Shown: positions 59,706-64,000 of the stretch, in pieces | How positions within the stretch are numbered: the stretch's first letter is position 1 | Layout: every line of letters starts with the position of its first letter | NCBI GenBank assembly: GCA_017397725.1 | Contig: JAFQIA010000003.1 | Coordinates: 46,816-110,815 of the forward strand | Source: Clostridia bacterium | GTDB lineage: Bacteria > Bacillota > Clostridia > Monoglobales > Monoglobaceae | Direction: 5' to 3' | Length of the DNA stretch: 64,000 nt | Notes under the pieces: generated by a model | Seen by the model: the letters and a program-made list of their open reading frames with translations, nothing else | The model's database searches: none | What the model was told of the DNA's origin: nothing | Program-made: the position numbers and the translations under genes

Positions 59706-61492
59706 TAATCGTACAAAGGTCCATAGGCTTCGCAAGCCCGATAATCGGTTGCGATGCTATCCTCACCCTTGCCAAAACCTGCCCAGGAATGGGGACGGTA
59801 AATCTTCTCTTCCTCCACGTTGTGCATAGCAACAGGGATTCTCAGCATAGATGCCAAGGTAATCACATCCGCACCGATATGTCCATATACAGTGACACCG
59901 TGGTTTGCTCCCCAGTTTGCCATCACCGAATACACATCGGTAAAGGCTCCCTTTCCGGTCAGGTTGGGTGCAAACCAAGTGGTGGGCCAAGTGGGGTCGG
60001 TTCTCTTATCCAGTTTTTCGTGAACCTCATCGGGAAGCGTCACCGTATAGCCCTCTGCAATCTGCAGGGTAGGCCCAACGCCGTCAATCAGGTTGACACG
60101 AATCATGGTTACCGGCATTTCTGCCTGTGTCTTAAAGTGGCTGGAGAAACCACCGCCACGGAAGTATTCATAGTCAGCTCTGCACCAGTCAGTAGCAGTA
60201 AGGCAAGCCTGCATATCTTCCTCGGTCATATTCCACCATTCCTTGATAATGCCGTTGCCCTTTTCATCCTTGACCGCACCGGTACAATCCAGTGCCGTTG
60301 CGCCGGAATTAATCAAATGAATGATACCATCCTTTGCTTTTCCTTTAAGGCTCTTTCCGGTTACACGCTTGACCGCATCCGGACTCCAGTAGGTTCTTAC
60401 ATCGTGGAAGCAGGGCGCTTTGCCGGTCAAAAGAGTGGTGAGCAGCATGGAAATGCCGTTTAAGGTGTCATTCTCGGTTGCAAAGGCAAAGGGTGCTTTT
60501 TTGCCGTTCCAGTCAAAGCTGGATGCCATAATTGCTTCGGTAAAATCTCCGTTAGGAAGCCAGTCAGTCCATTGCCGCTGACCCTGAAATCCGCCCACGA
60601 TACCATTTCTACCCAAGGATTCCTCGTGCCAGCCAATTTCTGAAAGCTTGGGATTGCCATTTAAGATATCCTTGATAATCACGCTGAATTTGGCAATAAA
60701 CTCCCAATCCTTATCGGCGGGTACTACCTTGGATTTTTTGATGATTTCCGGCAATTCCTTACCGGCGTTTTTGTCAAAACCCTCTTTGCAGTTGGCTTTG
60801 ATCCAAGCATATGCCTTGTCTACTTCTTCCTTATCATAAATCTCTAAGGTGATTCTGCGCAAAACTTCGGTCAGGTCTACCCATTCGGCTCTCAATCCCA
60901 GATACTTCTGCATAAAGTCTGCGTCACATTGCGCTCCTGCGATACCCATGGAAACACCGCCGATGTTGACATACGCCTTATTCTTCATCTGTCCAACTGC
61001 CATAGCACAGCGGGCAAACCGCAGAATCTTCTCTGCCACATCCTCAGGAATGGTATTGTCGGTCACATCTTGCACATCATGACTGTAGATAGAAAACGCT
61101 GGAAGTCCTTTCTGTGCATGTGCTGCCATAACTGCTGCCAAGTACACTGCACCCGGTCGTTCGGTTCCGTTAAAGCCCCAGACCGCCTTGATGGTATTGG
61201 GATCCATATCCATGGTTTCACTACCATAACACCAACAGGGAGTTACCGACAAAGTTGCGGTAACATTCTCGCCTGCAAACTGCTCAGCAACCTTTGCCGC
61301 TTCTGCACCGCTTCCGATGGTGGTACAACCAATCACGCACTCTACCGGCGTGCCGTCCTGATACTTGAGATTGGACGAAATCAATTCTGCCGCCGCCTTT
61401 GCCATATTCATGGTCTTTTCTTCCAATCCCTCACGAATGCCGCCCCAACGGCCGTCAATAATGGGACGGATGCCAATTCTTGGTTTCAACAT
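59705..61492 (-). CDS. fucI: L-fucose isomerase
   Basis: A 595-residue manganese enzyme that converts L-fucose to L-fuculose; the family also accepts D-arabinose. Similarity to E. coli FucI (591 residues) is clear along the full length: [66 protein letters not shown] and [11 protein letters not shown] (metal ligands Glu and Asp), and [19 protein letters not shown] (His). It ends [12 protein letters not shown]. Start ATG 61492 is 12 bp after the aldolase stop. It is last in an ABC permease-aldolase-fucI operon. Fuculose kinase and aldolase genes are not in the window. Confidence 0.95.
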   Translation of the reverse strand: MLKPRIGIRPIIDGRWGGIREGLEEKTMNMAKAAAELISSNLKYQDGTPVECVIGCTTIGSGAEAAKVAEQFAGENVTATLSVTPCWCYGSETMDMDPNTIKAVWGFNGTERPGAVYLAAVMAAHAQKGLPAFSIYSHDVQDVTDNTIPEDVAEKILRFARCAMAVGQMKNKAYVNIGGVSMGIAGAQCDADFMQKYLGLRAEWVDLTEVLRRITLEIYDKEEVDKAYAWIKANCKEGFDKNAGKELPEIIKKSKVVPADKDWEFIAKFSVIIKDILNGNPKLSEIGWHEESLGRNGIVGGFQGQRQWTDWLPNGDFTEAIMASSFDWNGKKAPFAFATENDTLNGISMLLTTLLTGKAPCFHDVRTYWSPDAVKRVTGKSLKGKAKDGIIHLINSGATALDCTGAVKDEKGNGIIKEWWNMTEEDMQACLTATDWCRADYEYFRGGGFSSHFKTQAEMPVTMIRVNLIDGVGPTLQIAEGYTVTLPDEVHEKLDKRTDPTWPTTWFAPNLTGKGAFTDVYSVMANWGANHGVTVYGHIGADVITLASMLRIPVAMHNVEEEKIYRPHSWAGFGKGEDSIATDYRACEAYGPLYD

Positions 61493-61504
61493 AACGTTTC
61501 CTCC

Positions 61505-62440
61505 TTAATCCATAATTTCTGCCAATAACGCATCGCTCAGCAGTTTCATCTGTTTCATACAGCTTTCTGCATAAGGAGTCATTTCCTCGCTTTTGCGATT
61601 TCTGGCAATGTTTTCTGTGGGGATTCCCACAAGATTCATATGATACTTTGCAGTCAGAGGATAAGGCAAGCCTACCTCAGTAAAGCCTGCCATACACAAA
61701 AACGCCTGTACCTTGTCTGCCTTTTCCTCGTTATAATTCTTGCAAAGCCAGCTGTAAAGTGCCGGATGATAGTTTGCCATAATCCCGCAATAGCCTTTTC
61801 CGCCACTACGCAAGGATTCCAAAAGGGTCTGGCAGTTGGCATTGAGCAGATAAAAATGCGACCCCTTTAGCTGCTCCAATCTTTCATTAATGATTTGCAT
61901 ATCACAACAGGTGTCCTTCATAAAATAGAATCTTCCTGTTTGCAAGCACCAATCAAGAATTTTCGGGGTTACCAAACGCTTGTAGGGATAGGGACATTCA
62001 TAAAGTCCCAGATTGATGTCTTTGGGGAGCTTGCTGAGAAGCTTTTGGGCATTTTCAATCCATACATCGTCGCCCTCGTTGTTGATATCCAGACGGTTGG
62101 TAATCAGAATCAGGGCATCGGTGCCGCTTTCAATAATCTTGTTCAACTCTTCTGCCTGTTCTTCAATGGTATCGGCAGTATGTCCGGAGGATACCACCGT
62201 CATTGCCTTTCCGGTTTGCGCTTTGATTTCCTGTACGGTTTCATAAACCAGCTTGTTCAGTTTCAGCTTTTCCTCCAAAGTCAGGAAAAAGATTTCACTG
62301 GACTGGCAGATTGCAAAGATGCCGTCACAGTTGTTCTCCGCATACCATTTCACATATTTTTTTGCTGTTTCATAATCCACCTGTCCATCCTTGGTATAAG
62401 GTGTAATCATCGTTGGATATGAGCCAAAGTTGTATTCCAT
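61505..62440 (-). CDS. DHDPS/N-acetylneuraminate lyase family class I aldolase
   Basis: A 311-residue TIM-barrel protein of the DapA superfamily. The Schiff-base lysine is in YFMKDTCCD (about residue 170). The tyrosine region is GLYECPYPYKR instead of the usual YNxPxRT, and the first loop is GIFAICQSSEIFFLT in place of GTTGE. Thus it is a divergent member and not the lysine-pathway DapA. Start ATG 62440 has AGGAGG seven bases upstream. Its place between sugar permeases and fucI suggests a 2-keto-3-deoxy sugar acid or sialic-acid-like substrate. Confidence 0.82.
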   Translation of the reverse strand: MEYNFGSYPTMITPYTKDGQVDYETAKKYVKWYAENNCDGIFAICQSSEIFFLTLEEKLKLNKLVYETVQEIKAQTGKAMTVVSSGHTADTIEEQAEELNKIIESGTDALILITNRLDINNEGDDVWIENAQKLLSKLPKDINLGLYECPYPYKRLVTPKILDWCLQTGRFYFMKDTCCDMQIINERLEQLKGSHFYLLNANCQTLLESLRSGGKGYCGIMANYHPALYSWLCKNYNEEKADKVQAFLCMAGFTEVGLPYPLTAKYHMNLVGIPTENIARNRKSEEMTPYAESCMKQMKLLSDALLAEIMD

Positions 62441-62459
62441 TTGAACTTCCTCCTGTCTT

Positions 62460-63371
62460 TTATCCCTTAACGCCGCCCACATTGATGCCGCCGAGAATCT
62501 GTCTTTGGAAAAATGCAAAGATGATGAACGGCGGAATCGATGCAAACACCAATGCCATAAAGTAGGTGTTCATCTCAATGGAGTTGTCGCCCTGCAACCG
62601 GTAAACCTTCAGCGGTACCACCGCATTTTTGTCCAGTACCAACAGCGGGGTAAAGAAGTCGGACCAAGCCGCACTCAATACATTGATGGACTGGAAGATA
62701 ATCACCGGCAATGCCAAGGGGAGCATAATCTTGAAAAATACCCCATAATTGCTGCAGCCGTCCAGCTTTGCCGCCTCCACATAGGAATTGGAAAGTCCGT
62801 CAAAGGCATTCTTGAACAAGAGTACCGCAAAGGTATCCGCACCGGCATTCAGCCACATAGGCCAAAAGGTGTCAAGTAAGTTCACACCAAGTCCGTTGTC
62901 CGATGCAAAGGGAAAGTGTAACCAAGAAATATAGTTGGGCACCATTCTCACCTGACCGGGCATCATCATGGTCCATACCACCAGAGTGAAAATCAGTTTG
63001 GTTCCCGTAGGCTTTAACTTAGAGATCACATATCCGCCAAAGCCGCAAACTACAATATGTACCGCAAGACTACCCATGGACATTACGATGGTGTTAATAA
63101 AGGAATCTCCCAACTGCAATGCGCTCCAAGATTCACTCAATCTGCTTGACATCTTACCAAGGCTCATATCCTGTGGGAAAAAGCTGAATGCTGCATAAAT
63201 CTCCTGGGTATCCTTAAAGGATGTCAGAATGGTCCATATTGCAGGAATGACCGCAATCAATGCTACTACCACCAATAAGGCAAAGAAAATCCAATACAGG
63301 GTCTTTCCGTAGGTGGTTTTCAAATCAGAGTGGCTCAATACGCCCGCTTGCTTTTCTTTGAAGTTTTTCAT
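62460..63371 (-). CDS. Carbohydrate ABC transporter permease (MalG/UgpE type)
   Basis: A 303-residue inner-membrane permease. About six helices are visible (e.g. YWIFFALLVVVALIAVIPAIW at residues 27-47). The ATPase-coupling loop EAAKLDGCSNYGVFFKIMLPLALP near residue 210 is the EAAxxDGA-x3-G motif of sugar transporters. The end FFQRQILGGINVGGVKG is the typical MalG tail. ATG 63371 follows AGGAGGG. It is 16 bp downstream of the first permease and 19 bp before the aldolase. The binding protein and ATPase are outside the window. Confidence 0.92.
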   Translation of the reverse strand: MKNFKEKQAGVLSHSDLKTTYGKTLYWIFFALLVVVALIAVIPAIWTILTSFKDTQEIYAAFSFFPQDMSLGKMSSRLSESWSALQLGDSFINTIVMSMGSLAVHIVVCGFGGYVISKLKPTGTKLIFTLVVWTMMMPGQVRMVPNYISWLHFPFASDNGLGVNLLDTFWPMWLNAGADTFAVLLFKNAFDGLSNSYVEAAKLDGCSNYGVFFKIMLPLALPVIIFQSINVLSAAWSDFFTPLLVLDKNAVVPLKVYRLQGDNSIEMNTYFMALVFASIPPFIIFAFFQRQILGGINVGGVKG

Positions 63372-63387
63372 ATTCTGAGCCCTCCTT

Positions 63388-64000
63388 TTAATATCTGTCC
63401 TCTACCTTCCGGTTCAGCCAGAAGTAGAAGACGGTAAATACAATCAAAATCAAGAAGATAACCACGCCCAGTGCCATTGCCTGACCGGTTCCCTTACCTC
63501 CGCTATTAAAGCCGTACTGATACAACTGATACGAAAGGGAGGTCGATGCACCATTGGGTCCGCCGCCGGTCATAGCAAGGGGTTGTTCCATGACCTGGAA
63601 CACGCTGATAATCTGTCTTACCAAGTTCAGCAGTAACAGACCTTCAATGGCAGGTCTGGTTACATGCCACAATCTTCTGAATGGTCCGGCACCGTCAATC
63701 ATTGCCGCCTCATACAGTTCTACCGATACGCCCTGCAGGGATGCGTAATAAAGTAACATCGTGCCTGCAAAGCCTTTCCATGTCATATAGATAACGATAC
63801 CTAAGATACTGAAGTCCGGGTCGTTCAGCCATTGATATGGTTCTATACCAAACTTAGAGAGAACCATATTCAAAAGTCCGGTCTGGTCCGGATAGTACAT
63901 AAAGTACCACATCAGCATTGCTGCAATTCCGGGAATGACTGCCGGTATGTAGATAAGCACGCGGAATCCGCTCTTAAAATGCACGATTTCGTTAATCATA
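63388..64000 (-). CDS. Carbohydrate ABC transporter permease (MalF/UgpA type), partial (5' end off window)
   Basis: The C-terminal part (about 203 residues seen) of the other permease half. Helices such as VLIYIPAVIPGIAAMLMWYFMYY and the coupling loop YEAAMIDGAGPFRRLWHVTRPA are clear. It ends VVIFLILIVFTVFYFWLNRKVEDRY. The N-terminal helices and start codon lie beyond position 64000, so the apparent first Met is internal. It pairs with the 62460 permease as an importer in the fuc operon. Confidence 0.9.
   Translation of the reverse strand, partial: MINEIVHFKSGFRVLIYIPAVIPGIAAMLMWYFMYYPDQTGLLNMVLSKFGIEPYQWLNDPDFSILGIVIYMTWKGFAGTMLLYYASLQGVSVELYEAAMIDGAGPFRRLWHVTRPAIEGLLLLNLVRQIISVFQVMEQPLAMTGGGPNGASTSLSYQLYQYGFNSGGKGTGQAMALGVVIFLILIVFTVFYFWLNRKVEDRY

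Overview
The window looks like a chromosomal segment of an anaerobic, endospore-forming, S-layer-bearing Clostridia species, probably a gut member of the Eubacteriales. The evidence is a fused IspH-ribosomal S1 gene, NifJ (pyruvate:ferredoxin oxidoreductase), dipicolinate synthase genes dpaA/dpaB, a SpoIIQ-like LytM protein, a large Alu-containing SRP RNA, three SLH-domain surface proteins, a glycyl radical enzyme and an L-fucose isomerase operon. No tRNA, rRNA, phage, IS element or CRISPR array was seen. Species cannot be fixed from the sequence alone.

Layout. 1-7033 (minus): ychF, a zinc-ribbon protein, a CobK-like reductase, cmk, plsC and ispH-rpsA form one tight operon. It ends at a terminator, and murD (cut by the window edge) follows. 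7177-11182: a MerR/GyrI-type regulator diverges from an SLH/InlB-repeat surface protein whose promoter has the 19-bp spacer typical of MerR control. 11267-16129 (minus): proS, cdaA, cdaR and a COG2509 flavoprotein, i.e. the c-di-AMP module. 16259-19780: an NSS-family transporter, a small membrane protein, and dpaAB behind a sigma-K-like promoter.

19816-33236 (minus) is the most striking region. One consensus sigma-A promoter drives a small membrane-anchored coiled-coil protein, a 3588-residue SLH adhesin-like protein with 237-bp tandem repeats and a 1230-bp internal duplication, and a second SLH protein. 33408-44515 holds an AraC regulator, an EF-G paralogue, a Cys-rich protein behind a sigma-K-like promoter, a mutarotase, the ffs-dnaX-ybaB module and nifJ. 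44769-51195 carries an AI-2E/PerM family protein, a lipoprotein cyclophilin, ftsH, ispE, a SpoIIQ-like protein and purC.

51342-64000 is a carbohydrate island. It holds a large unrecognised cytoplasmic protein (TIM-barrel/GATase-like in appearance), a PIG-L deacetylase and an EamA exporter. These are followed by a short, atypical glycyl radical enzyme with its activase, an AraC regulator with overlapping divergent promoters, and an operon of two ABC sugar permeases, a DHDPS-like aldolase and FucI. A plausible reading is import and isomerisation of a fucose-like sugar, with the radical enzyme handling a downstream or parallel intermediate. The GRE class and the 965-residue protein are the best candidates for undescribed biochemistry. 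The giant repeat adhesin operon is the best candidate for an undescribed surface system.
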